From Actinomycetes bacterium (GTDB taxonomy: Bacteria; Actinomycetota; Actinomycetes; Streptosporangiales; Streptosporangiaceae): a DNA stretch of 64,000 nt. Shown piece after piece: positions 16,470-26,773 of this stretch (position 1 is the stretch's first letter; each line of letters starts with the position of its first letter). The notes under the pieces were generated by a model. The model was given only the letters and a program-made list of their open reading frames with translations. It was not told the origin of the DNA and searched no databases. The position numbers were made by a program, and so were the translations under genes. The stretch spans positions 1-64,000 of the forward strand of contig JAJYTD010000005.1 in the NCBI GenBank assembly GCA_021793235.1, read 5' to 3'.

Positions 16470-16533
16470 CCCTCTCCATTGAAACGATTTTTCCGCCGCG
16501 CCCACGTGGCCACTCGACGCGAAGGAGGACGCC

Positions 16534-18051
16534 GTGACCGATCGGCCCCCTGCGGCACCTCCGCCCTTGTCCCTGGTCGGTGTTGCCAAGTCCTTCGGGA
16601 TGGTCAACGCCCTTCAAGGCGTCTCTCTGGAGCTGCGTGCGGGGGAGATCCACGCGCTCTGCGGTGAGAATGGGGCGGGCAAATCCACTCTGGTGAAAAC
16701 GATCGCTGGCGTGCACCGCCCCGACGAAGGACGCATCGAGGTCGACGGGGCCCCCACGGAGTTCGCCTCCCCCGCCGACGCGCAGCGGGCCGGCGTCGCC
16801 GTGATCTACCAGGAGCCCACCCTTTTCCCCGACCTCTCGGTGGCCGAGAACATCTTCATGGGGCGCCAGCCGCTCTCCCGGGGGCGGCGCATCGACCGCA
16901 CGGCCATGTACGCCGCGACCGACCGGCTGTTCGCCCGCCTGGGCGTGCGCATCGCACCGGAGCGTCCCGCCCGGGGCCTGTCGATCGCCGATCAGCAGCT
17001 CGTCGAGATCGCGAAGGCGATGTCGTTCGACGCGCGCGTGCTGATCATGGACGAGCCCACCGCGGCACTGTCCGGCACCGAGGTCGAGCGGCTGTTCTCC
17101 GTGGCGCGGTCGCTGCGCGACCAGGGTGCGGCGGTGCTGTTCATCTCCCACCGCTTCGACGAGGTGTTCGCGCTGTGCGACCGCATCACGGTGATGCGGG
17201 ACGGCCGCTACATCTCCACCGATCCCGTTGCCGAACTCACCGTGGACACCGTGGTGCGCCGCATGGTGGGCCGCGAGGTGAACACCCTGTTCCCCAAGCA
17301 GGACACCGAGCGGGGAGAGGTACTCCTGGAGGTCGACGGGCTCACCCGCGCCGGGGTCTTCTCCGATGTGGGGTTCGATGTCCGGGCGGGCGAGATCGTC
17401 GCTCTGGCCGGCCTTGTCGGGGCCGGTCGCAGCGAAGTGGTGCGCGCTGTCTTCGGCATCGACCGCTACGACTTCGGCACCGTGCGGGTGGCCGGTGCCG
17501 CACTGCCGCAGGGCCGGCCGGCGGCCGCCATGGCCGCCGGTATCGCGCTGGTTCCCGAGGACCGCCGCCAGCAGGGGCTGGTCATGGAGATGTCCATCGA
17601 GCGCAACGCGACACTGACCCGCCGCAGCGCACTGAGCCGCTTCGGGTTGCTCAGCCGCCGCTCAGAGGAGAAGGCCGCCGAAGTCTGGGCCGACCGGCTG
17701 CAACTCAAGGCCGGGCACCTGACCGACGCGGTGTCGACCCTGTCCGGCGGCAACCAGCAGAAGGTCGTCCTGGCCAAGTGGCTGGCCACCCGACCGCGCG
17801 TGCTCATCGTCGACGAGCCGACCCGCGGTATCGACGTCGGGACCAAGGCGGAGGTGCACCGGCTGCTGTCGCACCTGGCGGGCGAGGGCCTGGCCGTCCT
17901 CATGGTCTCCAGCGAACTGCCCGAGGTCCTGGGCATGGCCGACCGCGTCCTGGTCATGCACGAGGGCCGGATCACCGCCGAACTCCCCCGCGGCGAGGCG
18001 ACCGAAGAGTCCGTCATGTACGCCGCGACAGGCCACAAGGAGGTGGCATGA
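16534..18051 (+). CDS. rhaT: L-rhamnose ABC transporter ATP-binding protein (duplicated ATPase)
   Basis: A 505-aa CUT2-family sugar ABC ATPase with two fused nucleotide-binding domains. The first has Walker A GENGAGKS (44-51), signature [15 protein letters not shown] and Walker [13 protein letters not shown]. The second has a degenerate P-loop [10 protein letters not shown], signature [14 protein letters not shown] and [12 protein letters not shown]. Such asymmetric second P-loops are normal in RbsA-like proteins. First gene of the rha operon; the stop overlaps the next ATG by 4 bp. The rhamnose specificity is taken from the isomerase, aldolase and kinase genes downstream. Confidence 0.9.
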   Translation: MTDRPPAAPPPLSLVGVAKSFGMVNALQGVSLELRAGEIHALCGENGAGKSTLVKTIAGVHRPDEGRIEVDGAPTEFASPADAQRAGVAVIYQEPTLFPDLSVAENIFMGRQPLSRGRRIDRTAMYAATDRLFARLGVRIAPERPARGLSIADQQLVEIAKAMSFDARVLIMDEPTAALSGTEVERLFSVARSLRDQGAAVLFISHRFDEVFALCDRITVMRDGRYISTDPVAELTVDTVVRRMVGREVNTLFPKQDTERGEVLLEVDGLTRAGVFSDVGFDVRAGEIVALAGLVGAGRSEVVRAVFGIDRYDFGTVRVAGAALPQGRPAAAMAAGIALVPEDRRQQGLVMEMSIERNATLTRRSALSRFGLLSRRSEEKAAEVWADRLQLKAGHLTDAVSTLSGGNQQKVVLAKWLATRPRVLIVDEPTRGIDVGTKAEVHRLLSHLAGEGLAVLMVSSELPEVLGMADRVLVMHEGRITAELPRGEATEESVMYAATGHKEVA

Positions 18052-19094
18052 CCGGGGTTTCCGCCACACAGGCACCGGTGGCCGAGCACGGCGGGAACGG
18101 TGCCGTCCGGACGGGGCGGCGGATCCGCCAGGTCCGCGAACTCGGCATCCTGCTGGCGCTGGTGCTGCTGGTCGCCATCACCACGCTGACCAACCCGAAC
18201 TTCCTGTCGTCGCAGAGCGTCCGCGATCTGCTGCTCGGCGCGACTCTGCTGACCATCCTCGCTGTCGGCCAGTCGATGGTGATCATCACCCGCAACGTGG
18301 ACCTGTCGGTCGGCTCCACTCTGGGCCTGTCCGCGTTCGCCACCGGCACCCTGTTCGTGTCCCTGCCCGCCCTGCCGATCCCGGTGGTCGCGCTGGCCGG
18401 TGTCCTGGTGGGGACGGTGTGCGGGGCCGTCAACGGAGCGCTGGTCGCCGCTGCCCGCGTCCCGGCCCTGGTGGTCACTCTCGGTACGCTGTACGCCTTC
18501 CGCGGCATCGGCCACTGGTGGGCCGCAGGCGAGCAGATCAACGCCGCGGACATGCCCGACACGTTCCTCGGGCTGGGGCGCGTGGCGGTCCTCAACATCC
18601 CGGCTCCCGCGCTCATCGCGCTCGCGGTGGTCCTGACCGCCGGGTGGTACCTGGGCTCCTACCGCAGCGGGCGCGAACTGTACGCCGTGGGTTCGGACCC
18701 GCAGGCGGCGCGCCTGGTCGGTATCCCGGTGGACCGGCGGGTCTTTTTCCCGTTCGTGGTCAACGGTTCGCTCGCCGGGCTGGCGGGCGTGCTCTACGCG
18801 GCCCGGTTCGGCACGCTCGACGCGACGGTCGGCACCGGGCTCGAACTGGAGGTCGTGGCCGCGGCCGTCGTGGGCGGCGTGGCGATCTTCGGCGGCAGCG
18901 GCACCGTGTACGGCGCGGCGCTGGGGGCGATGCTGCTCACCACCATCGGCGCCGCCCTGCCCATGCTGCGCGTCGACCCGTTCTGGCAGCAGGCGGTGGT
19001 CGGCCTGCTCATCATCGTCGCGATCGGTCTGGACCGGCTGCTGGTGCTGCGCGCCGCACGTCGGCTTCGAGGAGGTGAATCCCGTGGCGCCTGA
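18048..19094 (+). CDS. rhaP: L-rhamnose ABC transporter permease 1
   Basis: A 348-aa CUT2 permease with about ten hydrophobic helices. The family motif region is present ([66 protein letters not shown]). It overlaps rhaT (ATGA) and the following permease gene by 11 bp, so expression is translationally coupled. It should form a heterodimeric channel with the second permease. Confidence 0.88.
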   Translation: MTGVSATQAPVAEHGGNGAVRTGRRIRQVRELGILLALVLLVAITTLTNPNFLSSQSVRDLLLGATLLTILAVGQSMVIITRNVDLSVGSTLGLSAFATGTLFVSLPALPIPVVALAGVLVGTVCGAVNGALVAAARVPALVVTLGTLYAFRGIGHWWAAGEQINAADMPDTFLGLGRVAVLNIPAPALIALAVVLTAGWYLGSYRSGRELYAVGSDPQAARLVGIPVDRRVFFPFVVNGSLAGLAGVLYAARFGTLDATVGTGLELEVVAAAVVGGVAIFGGSGTVYGAALGAMLLTTIGAALPMLRVDPFWQQAVVGLLIIVAIGLDRLLVLRAARRLRGGESRGA

Positions 19095-20127
19095 CGTCAC
19101 CACGCCGCCCGCCGGCGGGACCGCTCTGCCCCCGCGTCCGGCCGGGCAGCGGTCGGTACTCCAAAGAGTGCTGGCCACCCGGGAGAGCTCCGTCATCGGC
19201 GCGCTCCTGGTGTCGATCCTCGCGGCGTCGCTGCTCGTCGACGGCTTCGCCAGCGGTCGCAACAGCGGGTTCCTCATACTGGACATCGCGGCGATCGCGC
19301 TGATCGCCCTGCCGATGACCCTTGTCATCGTCACCGGTGAGATCGACCTGAGCGTGGCCAGCACGCTCGGCCTGACCAGTGCCGTCATGGGGCAGCTGTG
19401 GGTCATCGGCCTCCCGCTGGAGACCATCGCCGTGCTCTGCCTGGTGCTGGGCGCCCTGCTCGGGGCGGTCAACGGGCTGCTGGTGACGGTGGCCGGCCTG
19501 CCGTCGCTGGCGGTGACGATCGGCACCATGGCGATGTACCGGGGTCTGGCGTATGTGATCCTGGGCGACCAGGCCGTGGCCGACTTCCCCTTTTCCTGGA
19601 CCGGCGGGGCGACCGCCCGCCTCTCGGGAACGCCGATCCCCTGGATCGCCCTGCTGATCATCGTGCTCGCGGTGGTGTTCGGCCTGCTGCTGCACGCCAC
19701 CCCGTTCGGGCGGTCGCTCTATGCCATCGGCAGCAACGACGAAGCCGCCCGGTTCTCCGGGATCCCGGTGCTGCGCACCAAGCTGGTGCTGTTCATCGCC
19801 TCCGGAACGGTGGCGTCGCTGGCCGGAGTCTTTTGGACGCTGCAGTACGGCAGCGCACGGGCCGACAACGCCTTCGGGCTGGAACTGTCGGTCGTGGCCG
19901 CCGTGCTGCTCGGAGGGGTGTCGATCTTCGGCGGCAAGGGCGCCCTGCTCGGTGTGCTCGGCGGTGTACTGCTGCTGGGCACGATCCGCAACGCGCTGCA
20001 GCTCGCCGATGTCTCCTCCGACATGTTGTCCATCGTCACCGGAACGCTGCTGGTGGTCTCGGTGGTCCTGCCCAACGCCATCGAGCGGGTCAGGGCGCGC
20101 CGCCGCACCGCGGAGCCGCCGTCATGA
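19084..20127 (+). CDS. rhaQ: L-rhamnose ABC transporter permease 2
   Basis: A 347-aa CUT2 permease (VTGEIDLSVASTLGLTSAVMG; LYAIGSNDEAARFSGIPVLRTK; SVVAAVLLGGVSIFGGKGALLG) with the same fold as the preceding permease. The GTG at 19084 is chosen because GGAGG lies 8 nt upstream; a GTG 9 bp earlier would sit almost on the RBS. It starts inside the end of the first permease gene. Confidence 0.88.
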   Translation: MAPDVTTPPAGGTALPPRPAGQRSVLQRVLATRESSVIGALLVSILAASLLVDGFASGRNSGFLILDIAAIALIALPMTLVIVTGEIDLSVASTLGLTSAVMGQLWVIGLPLETIAVLCLVLGALLGAVNGLLVTVAGLPSLAVTIGTMAMYRGLAYVILGDQAVADFPFSWTGGATARLSGTPIPWIALLIIVLAVVFGLLLHATPFGRSLYAIGSNDEAARFSGIPVLRTKLVLFIASGTVASLAGVFWTLQYGSARADNAFGLELSVVAAVLLGGVSIFGGKGALLGVLGGVLLLGTIRNALQLADVSSDMLSIVTGTLLVVSVVLPNAIERVRARRRTAEPPS

Positions 20128-20230
20128 CGGCGCCGCTCCCCTGTCCTCTCCCGTCCTTTGCCCCCTCCATCCCCCCACCCGATCACTGCGGCGCGAAACC
20201 GCGCGCAGACGGCACCGAGAGGTGAGTCCC

Positions 20231-21304
20231 ATGCTGCGAACCCGGACCCACTATGGCCTGACCGCCGCGACACTGGCCGGACTGATGCTGGTCACTGCGG
20301 CCTGTGGCGGTACGACCCGGGGCGACGCCGACGACTCCGGCGGCGCCGAGGCGGCCGGCGAAGCCGACCCCAACGCCGAGATCCCCGAAGGACTGGCGAT
20401 CAGCTACCTGCCCAAGCAGCTCAACAACCCCTACTTCACCTACGCCAACACCGGCGGCGAGGAGGCCGCCGAAGAGCTCAAGGGAGAGTACAAGGAGGTC
20501 GGCCCCTCTGAGGCGAACGCGTCATCGCAGGTCAGCTACATCAACACGCTGAGCCAGCAGGGCAGCGACGTCATCGTGATCGCCGCCAACGACCCCGACG
20601 CGGTGTGCTCCTCGCTGCAGCAGGCCCAGCAGGCCGGGTCGGTCATCGTCACCTACGACTCCGACACCGGCAAGGACTGCCGCGACGTCTTCATCAACCA
20701 GGCGACGGCCGAAGACATCGCCACGACCCAGGTCGAGATGATCGCCGAGCAGATCGGCGGGGAGGGTGAGATCGCCTTCCTGTCGGCCACGCCCAACGCC
20801 ACCAACCAGAACGCCTGGCTGGAGCTGATGGAGGAGGAGCTCGCCAAGGACGAATACGCCGATATCGAGGTGGTCGACACCGTCTACGGTAACGACGACG
20901 ACCAGAAGTCCTTCAACGAGATGCAGGGGCTGCTGCAGACCCACCCTGATCTCAAGGGTGTCGTCTCGCCCACAACCGTGGGCCTGGCCGCCGCGGCGCG
21001 CTACCTCAGCAGCTCTGATTACAAGGGCGATGTCACGCTGACCGGACTGGGCACGCCGAACCAGATGAAGGAGTACGTCGAGGACGGCACCGTCGAGGAG
21101 TTCGCGCTGTGGGACCCCAAGAACATGGCCTACCTGGCGGGCTATGCCGGAGCGTCGCTGTCGGCGGGGCGGATCACCGGTGCTGAGGGCGAGACCTTCG
21201 AGGCCGGACGGCTCGGCGAGTACGAGGTCGGCGCGGACGGTGAGATCGTCCTCGGCCCGCCCACGGTCTTCAACGAGGACAACATCGACGACTACGACTT
21301 CTGA
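20231..21304 (+). CDS. rhaS: L-rhamnose ABC transporter substrate-binding lipoprotein
   Basis: A 357-aa periplasmic-binding protein-like 1 lipoprotein, with lipobox VTAA-Cys25. The mature protein begins with an acidic, low-complexity linker, then ISYLPKQLNNPYFTYANTGGEEAA, typical of rhamnose/autoinducer-2 binding proteins of the RhaS/LsrB group. AANDPDAV and GLGTPNQMKEYV follow. It is anchored outside the membrane and feeds the two permeases. A 103-bp gap precedes it, with no separate promoter that I can identify. Confidence 0.88.
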   Translation: MLRTRTHYGLTAATLAGLMLVTAACGGTTRGDADDSGGAEAAGEADPNAEIPEGLAISYLPKQLNNPYFTYANTGGEEAAEELKGEYKEVGPSEANASSQVSYINTLSQQGSDVIVIAANDPDAVCSSLQQAQQAGSVIVTYDSDTGKDCRDVFINQATAEDIATTQVEMIAEQIGGEGEIAFLSATPNATNQNAWLELMEEELAKDEYADIEVVDTVYGNDDDQKSFNEMQGLLQTHPDLKGVVSPTTVGLAAAARYLSSSDYKGDVTLTGLGTPNQMKEYVEDGTVEEFALWDPKNMAYLAGYAGASLSAGRITGAEGETFEAGRLGEYEVGADGEIVLGPPTVFNEDNIDDYDF

Positions 21305-21381
21305 GACCGGTCGGCGGACGACCCCCGTCCCCCTCCCGCGGAAGCCGTCCGCCGACCACCACACACGGAAGAAGGGTGCAC

Positions 21382-21699
21382 ATGCAACGCGTCTGCTTCC
21401 TGTTGAAGGTCCGGCAGGACCGGCTGGCCGAGTACCGCGAGCGGCACGCGGCCGTGTGGCCACAGATGCAGGAGGCCCTGCGGGCCTCCGGTTGGCACAA
21501 CTACTCGCTGTTCTGCCGCGACGACGGGCTCCTGGTCGGCTACCTGGAGACCGAGGATTTCGCCGCGGCGCAGGAGGCGATGGCGCGCACCGACGTCAAC
21601 GCCCGTTGGCAGGCCGAAATGGCGCCGTTCTTCGAAGGGCTCGACGGCCGGCCCGACGAGGGGATGCTGCCGCTCACCGAGGTCTTCCACCTCGACTGA
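21382..21699 (+). CDS. rhaM: L-rhamnose mutarotase
   Basis: A 105-aa dimeric alpha/beta-barrel mutarotase that interconverts alpha- and beta-L-rhamnopyranose. The sequence shows the family hallmark RVCFLLKVRQDRLAEYRERHAAVWPQM with His22 as the catalytic base, then NYSLFCRDDGLLVGYLE. The ATG at 21382 is preferred to a GTG 6 bp upstream because of its spacing from GAAGG. Confidence 0.92.
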   Translation: MQRVCFLLKVRQDRLAEYRERHAAVWPQMQEALRASGWHNYSLFCRDDGLLVGYLETEDFAAAQEAMARTDVNARWQAEMAPFFEGLDGRPDEGMLPLTEVFHLD

Positions 21700-21815
21700 C
21701 ACCCCCGCAAGCCCCGTGGCGCCCCCCACCAGCGCGCCGCGGGGTTCGCCCGGACCGCCATCGGACCGGTGACCGACGCATCGTCTTGCATTGAAGCGCA
21801 GAAGGAGTCTCGACC

Positions 21816-22982
21816 ATGACCGACCTCGGCGCCGTGACGGCCGGACTCCGACAGCAGGCCATCGAGCTTCCGTCTTGGGCGTTCGGCAACAGCGGCACCC
21901 GGTTCAAAGTGTTCCCCCAGCCCGGTGTGCCCCGCACACCGGAGGAGAAGATCGCCGACGCCGCGCAGGTGCACCGCTACACCGGTATCGCCCCGAGCGT
22001 GGCCCTGCACATCCCCTGGGACCGGGTCGACGACTATGCCGCACTCGCGGAACATGCTCGTGGCCTGGGTGTACGCATCGGAACGATCAACGCCAACGTC
22101 TTCCAGGACAACGATTACCGGCTCGGCAGCATCACCAATCCCGACCCGCGTATCCGCCGCAAGGCCGTGGACCACCTGCTGGCCTGTGTTGACGTCATGG
22201 ACGCGACCGGCTCGGCCGACCTGAAGCTGTGGTTCGCCGACGGCACCAACTACCCGGGCCAGGACGATATCCGCGCCCGGCAGGACCGGCTCGCCGAAGC
22301 GCTGGCGACCGTGCGCGACCGGCTCGGCGGCGGGCAGCGCATGCTGCTGGAGTACAAGCTGTTCGAACCGGCCTTCTACACCACCGACGTCCCCGACTGG
22401 GGCACCGCCTACGCCCACTGCCGCGAACTCGGCGAGAAAGCGCAGGTCGTGGTCGACACCGGGCACCACGCTCCCGGGACCAACATCGAGTTCATCGTCG
22501 CGTTCCTGCTGCGCGAGGGCAAGCTCGGCGGATTCGACTTCAACTCCCGCTTCTACGCCGACGACGACCTCATGGTGGGCGCCGCCGACCCGTTCCAACT
22601 GTTCCGGATCATGTACGAGGTGGTCCGCGGCGGCGGCCACGATCCCTCGGCGGGAATCGCCTTCATGCTGGACCAGTGCCACAACATCGAGCCGAAGATC
22701 CCCGGGCAGATCCGCTCCGTGCTCAACGCGCAAGAGGCCACCGCCAAGGCACTGCTCGTGGACGCGGACGCACTGGCCGCAGCCCAGCGTGAAGGGGATG
22801 TCCTGGGAGCCAACGCGGTGCTGATGGACGCCTACAACACCGATGTGCGCCCGTTGCTGGCCGACCTCCGCGCCGAGCAGGGCCTGGACCCGGACCCCAT
22901 GGCCGCGTTCTCTCGTTCGGGGTACCTGCAAAAGATCGCCGACGAACGTGTCGGCGGCCGGCAGGCCGGATGGGGCGCCTGA
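21816..22982 (+). CDS. rhaI: L-rhamnose isomerase
   Basis: A 388-aa TIM-barrel isomerase converting L-rhamnose to L-rhamnulose. Metal/substrate-site motifs are LLEYKLFEPAFYTTDVPDWG (Glu179, Lys181), VVVDTGHHAPGTNIEF (Asp214, His217) and GGFDFNSRFYADDDLMVGA (Asp and Asn ligands). This is the short actinobacterial/rhizobial RhaI type rather than the enterobacterial RhaA. The next gene begins within about 55 bp of its stop, in the same operon. Confidence 0.93.
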   Translation: MTDLGAVTAGLRQQAIELPSWAFGNSGTRFKVFPQPGVPRTPEEKIADAAQVHRYTGIAPSVALHIPWDRVDDYAALAEHARGLGVRIGTINANVFQDNDYRLGSITNPDPRIRRKAVDHLLACVDVMDATGSADLKLWFADGTNYPGQDDIRARQDRLAEALATVRDRLGGGQRMLLEYKLFEPAFYTTDVPDWGTAYAHCRELGEKAQVVVDTGHHAPGTNIEFIVAFLLREGKLGGFDFNSRFYADDDLMVGAADPFQLFRIMYEVVRGGGHDPSAGIAFMLDQCHNIEPKIPGQIRSVLNAQEATAKALLVDADALAAAQREGDVLGANAVLMDAYNTDVRPLLADLRAEQGLDPDPMAAFSRSGYLQKIADERVGGRQAGWGA

Positions 22983-23038
22983 ACCGCGGCCGTTTCCTTC
23001 CGCCCGGACCACACCGAAACACGACGCAAGGGTTGATG

Positions 23039-25090
23039 ATGACCGACCAGACCCATCCCGAGGTCGAGGCGCTTCTCGGCCGGTCCCGCCGGCTGGGGGC
23101 GGATCCGCGCAACACCAACTACGCCGGCGGCAACGCCTCCGCGAAAGGCACGGCCACCGATCCGGTCACGGGCGAGCCCGTCGACCTGATGTGGGTGAAG
23201 GGCTCCGGCGGGGACCTGGGCACGCTGACGGAGTCGGGGCTGGCGATACTCCGGCTGGACCGGCTGCGCGCGCTCACGGGGGTGTACCCGGGTGTCGACC
23301 GCGAGGACGAGATGGTGGCGGCGTTCGACTACTGCGCCCACGGCAAGGGCGGGGCGGCGCCATCGATCGATACGGCCATGCACGGCCTGGTCGAGGCCGC
23401 GCACGTCGACCACCTCCACCCCGATTCCGGCATCGCGCTCGCCTGCGCCGCCGATGGCGAGCGGCTCACCGCTGAGTGCTTCGGCGACCGGGTCGCGTGG
23501 GTGCCCTGGCGGCGCCCCGGATTCCAACTCGGCCTGGACATCGCCGCGATCAGGCGGGACCGCCCGGAGGCCATCGGGGTGATCCTGGGCGGGCACGGGA
23601 TCACCGCCTGGGGTGCTTCCAGCGAGGAGTGCGAGCGCAACTCTTTGGAGATCATCCGCACCGCCGAGCGGTTCATCGCCGAACGCGCGGAAGGGCGGCC
23701 GCACGCCTTCGGCGAGGTGATCGAGGAGTACGCCCCGCTGCCCGAGCGGCAGCGGCACGCGCGTGCAGCGGCTCTGCTGCCGACCGTGCGCGGCCTGGCC
23801 TCCGCCGACCGCCCGCAGGTGGGCCACTACACCGACAGCGACGCCGTACTGGATTTCCTCTCCCGTGCCGGGCACCCCCGCCTCGCCGCCCTGGGCACCT
23901 CGTGCCCGGACCACTTCCTCCGGACCAAGGTGGCGCCCCTGGTGCTCGATGTGGCGCCGGACGCACCTGTGGAGGAGGCGATCGCGCGGCTGAAGGAGCT
24001 GCACGCCGCCTACCGCGAGGAGTACCGGAGCTACTACGAGCGCCACGCCGACGCGGACTCCCCCGCCATGCGCGGCGCCGACCCGGCGATCGTGCTGGTG
24101 CCCGGCGTAGGCATGTTCTCCTTCGGCGCGGACAAGCAGACAGCGCGTGTGGCGGGCGAGTTCTACGTGAACGCCATCAACGTCATGCGCGGCGCGGAGA
24201 CCCTGTCCGCCTACACCCCCATTCCCGAATCGGAGAAGTTCCGCATCGAGTACTGGGCGCTGGAGGAGGCCAAGCTGCAGCGCAGGCCCGAACCCAAGGC
24301 CCTGGCCGCCCGGGTCGCCCTGGTGACCGGCGGCGGATCGGGCATCGGCCGCGCCACCGCCCGCAGGCTCTTTGCTGAAGGCGCCTGCGTGGTGGTGGCC
24401 GACCGCGACAGCGACAGCGCGGCCCGAGTCGCCGAGGAGATCGGCGGCCCGGACGCGGCCGTCCCGGTCGCCGTGGACGTCACCGATCCCGACCAGATCC
24501 GCCGGGCGATCGGCGCGGCCGTGCTCGCTTTCGGCGGGGTGGACCTGGTCGTGAACAACGCCGGCCTGTCGATCTCCAAACCGCTGCTGGAGACCACCGA
24601 GGCCGACTGGGACACCCAGCACGGGGTCATGGCGCGCGGCTCCTTCCTGGTGGCCCGCGAGGCGGCCCGAGTCCTCATCGACCAGGGCATGGGCGGCGAC
24701 ATCGTCTACATCTCCAGCAAGAACGGGGTCTTCGCCGGCCCCGACAACATCGCCTACGGCGCGGCAAAGGCCGACCAGGCCCACCAGGTGCGGCTGCTCG
24801 CCGCCGAACTGGGCGAGCACGGCATCCGGGTCAACGGCATCAACCCCGACGGGGTGGTGCGCGGCTCCGGCATCTTCGCGGGCGGCTGGGGCGCCCAGCG
24901 CGCCGCCGTCTACGGGGTGCCGGAGGAGGAGCTGGGCGCGTTCTACGCCCAGCGCACCCTGCTCAAACGCGAAGTGCTGCCAGAGCATGTGGCCAACGCC
25001 GTCTATGCCCTGACCTGCGGCGAACTCAGCCGCACCACCGGCCTGCACATCCCCGTCGACGCGGGCGTGGCCGCGGCGTTTCTGCGATGA
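23039..25090 (+). CDS. rhaD: Bifunctional L-rhamnulose-1-phosphate aldolase / short-chain dehydrogenase
   Basis: A 683-aa fusion. Residues ~1-415 are a class II (zinc) aldolase of the RhaD/FucA group (NTNYAGGNASAKG, then VDHLHPDSGIALA and ILGGHGITAWG with the His ligands). Residues ~425-683 are an SDR with TGGGSGIG (~428), NNAGLS, the catalytic Tyr-x3-Lys in AYGAAK (~572) and a terminal TTGLHIPVDAG. In this family the aldolase splits rhamnulose-1-phosphate to DHAP and L-lactaldehyde, and the SDR oxidises lactaldehyde. Two adjacent ATGs exist; the second has better spacing from AAGGG. Confidence 0.9.
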   Translation: MTDQTHPEVEALLGRSRRLGADPRNTNYAGGNASAKGTATDPVTGEPVDLMWVKGSGGDLGTLTESGLAILRLDRLRALTGVYPGVDREDEMVAAFDYCAHGKGGAAPSIDTAMHGLVEAAHVDHLHPDSGIALACAADGERLTAECFGDRVAWVPWRRPGFQLGLDIAAIRRDRPEAIGVILGGHGITAWGASSEECERNSLEIIRTAERFIAERAEGRPHAFGEVIEEYAPLPERQRHARAAALLPTVRGLASADRPQVGHYTDSDAVLDFLSRAGHPRLAALGTSCPDHFLRTKVAPLVLDVAPDAPVEEAIARLKELHAAYREEYRSYYERHADADSPAMRGADPAIVLVPGVGMFSFGADKQTARVAGEFYVNAINVMRGAETLSAYTPIPESEKFRIEYWALEEAKLQRRPEPKALAARVALVTGGGSGIGRATARRLFAEGACVVVADRDSDSAARVAEEIGGPDAAVPVAVDVTDPDQIRRAIGAAVLAFGGVDLVVNNAGLSISKPLLETTEADWDTQHGVMARGSFLVAREAARVLIDQGMGGDIVYISSKNGVFAGPDNIAYGAAKADQAHQVRLLAAELGEHGIRVNGINPDGVVRGSGIFAGGWGAQRAAVYGVPEEELGAFYAQRTLLKREVLPEHVANAVYALTCGELSRTTGLHIPVDAGVAAAFLR

Positions 25091-25112
25091 CCATCCGGTA
25101 CCGGCCGGGTCG

Positions 25113-25153
25113 CGGGGCGCCCCGTGCGGGGGCTGCGGCAGCGGGGCGCCCCG
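25113..25153. repeat. Pair of GC palindromes between rhaD and rhaB
   Basis: CGGGGCGCCCCG occurs at 25113-25124 and again at 25142-25153, 17 nt apart. Each is self-complementary, so either two small hairpins or one larger stem can form. It may reduce read-through into rhaB or act in mRNA processing. The 190-bp spacer otherwise holds nothing recognisable. Confidence 0.6.
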
Positions 25154-25281
25154 ATCGCAGCCGGAAACGCCGGCCCGCCGCCGAACACACCGGCCGCGTG
25201 CGGGAGCGGGCGCGACCACGGCGGCCGCCACCCGGCACGGATGCCCCTGCCCCACCGAACCGTCCCTAGGGAGGCCCTGCC

Positions 25282-26736
25282 TTGTCCCACCTCGACACTT
25301 TCGCCGCGGTCGACCTCGGTGCCTCCAGCGGGCGTGTAGTGGTCGGCCGGGTCGGGCGCGGCACACTGGAGCTGGCGGAGGTGCACCGCTTCGCCAACCG
25401 CCCGGTCCGGCTGCCCAGCGGACTGCACTGGAACGCCGTGGGCCTCTACCGGGAAATCCTCGACGGCCTGCGCGCCGCAGCCGACCACCGGCCGTTGTCC
25501 GTCGGCATCGACTCCTGGGCGGTCGACTACGGACTGCTGGACACCAACGGCGCGCTTCTTGGCACACCGCACCACTACCGGGACGGCCGCACCGATGACG
25601 CGGCCGGCGCGTTCGTCGCCGACTTCGGCGCCGACGCCCTCTACGCGGCCAACGGACTGCAGTTCTTGAAGTTCAACACGGTCTTCCAGCTCGCAGCGGC
25701 CCGGCACGACCCGCAACTGCGGGCCGCCGACACACTTCTGCTCATCCCCGACCTCATCACCTACTGGCTCACCGGGGACCGCGGGGCCGAGATCACCAAC
25801 GCCTCCACCACCGGCCTCCTTGATGTCTCCACCCGGCAGTGGTCGGACCGGCTGGCCGAGGCGGCGGGCGTGCGGCCGTCCCTGCTCCCCCCGCTGCGGC
25901 ACCCCGGACAGCGGGTCGGCCCGCTCCTTCCGGAGGCCGCCGCGGAAACGGGGCTGGCGAAAACCGTGGTGACGGCCGTGGCCTCTCACGACACCGCCTC
26001 GGCCGTGGCGGGGGTGCCCGCGCTGACCGACCGGTTCGGCTACATCTCCTGCGGCACGTGGTCGCTGGCCGGGCTAGAGCTCACCGAGCCCGTCACCACA
26101 GAGGCCGCCCGCACCGCCAACTTCACCAATGAACTGGGCGTTGACGGTAGAACCCGGTTCCTGCGCAACATCATGGGCCTGTGGCTGGTCCAGGAGTGCC
26201 TGCGTGTCTGGAACCTGGACGACCGTGCGCTGCCCGGGCTGTTGGCGGAGGCCGCGAAGGCCGAACCGTTCACGGCGCTGATCGACGCCGGCGATGCCCG
26301 GTTCCTGCCCCCCGGCGACATGCCCGCGCGCATCGCCGAGCACTTGCGAGCTGACGGCCTGCCGGTACCGGAGGGGCGCGGTGCGCTGCTGCGCTGCATC
26401 CTGGAGAGCCTGGCGCTGGCGCATCGGGACACCCTGCGCCGGGCCGCCGCCCTGGCCGACACCGAGCTGGACGTGGTGCACCTGGTGGGCGGGGGGTCCC
26501 GCAACGAACTGCTGTGCCAGTGGACGGCCGACGCCCTGGGTCTGCCGGTGGTGGCGGGCCCGGTGGAGGCCACGGCGATCGGCAACATCGTCGTGCAGGC
26601 CCGTGCGGCGGGGGCGGTCGACGACCTCGCCGGGGCGCGCCGCCTCATCGCCGCGGCCCAGGAGCCGCGGCGCTACACCCCTCAAGGCGGCAGAGCGGCC
26701 TGGGATGCCGCAGCCGCCCGCCTCGGCCTGGATTAA
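25282..26736 (+). CDS. rhaB: Rhamnulokinase
   Basis: A 484-aa FGGY-family sugar kinase that phosphorylates L-rhamnulose. The phosphate-1 loop AAVDLGASSGRVVVG is at the N-terminus. SVGIDSWAVDYGLLD contains the catalytic Asp region. GYISCGTWSLAGLEL and VHLVGGGSRNELLCQWTADALGLPV follow. The start is TTG, with AGGGAGG 7 nt upstream. Last gene of the rha operon; a GC hairpin follows immediately. Confidence 0.92.
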   Translation: MSHLDTFAAVDLGASSGRVVVGRVGRGTLELAEVHRFANRPVRLPSGLHWNAVGLYREILDGLRAAADHRPLSVGIDSWAVDYGLLDTNGALLGTPHHYRDGRTDDAAGAFVADFGADALYAANGLQFLKFNTVFQLAAARHDPQLRAADTLLLIPDLITYWLTGDRGAEITNASTTGLLDVSTRQWSDRLAEAAGVRPSLLPPLRHPGQRVGPLLPEAAAETGLAKTVVTAVASHDTASAVAGVPALTDRFGYISCGTWSLAGLELTEPVTTEAARTANFTNELGVDGRTRFLRNIMGLWLVQECLRVWNLDDRALPGLLAEAAKAEPFTALIDAGDARFLPPGDMPARIAEHLRADGLPVPEGRGALLRCILESLALAHRDTLRRAAALADTELDVVHLVGGGSRNELLCQWTADALGLPVVAGPVEATAIGNIVVQARAAGAVDDLAGARRLIAAAQEPRRYTPQGGRAAWDAAAARLGLD

Positions 26737-26739
26737 GAG

Positions 26740-26754
26740 CCGGGGCCGCCCCGG
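26740..26754. terminator. GC hairpin between convergent rhaB and the decarboxylase-like gene
   Basis: CCGGGG, a 3-nt loop and CCCCGG pair perfectly, directly after the rhaB stop and 20 bp from the stop of the minus-strand gene. There is no U-tract, as is usual for actinomycete terminators. Confidence 0.45.
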
Positions 26755-26773
26755 CCGGGGGTTGGGGCGGTCC

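Noticed and set aside
22832-25567. 911-codon minus-strand frame opposite rhaI/rhaD
   Set aside because: It mirrors two unmistakable rhamnose enzymes on the other strand, with low-complexity composition and no domain signature.
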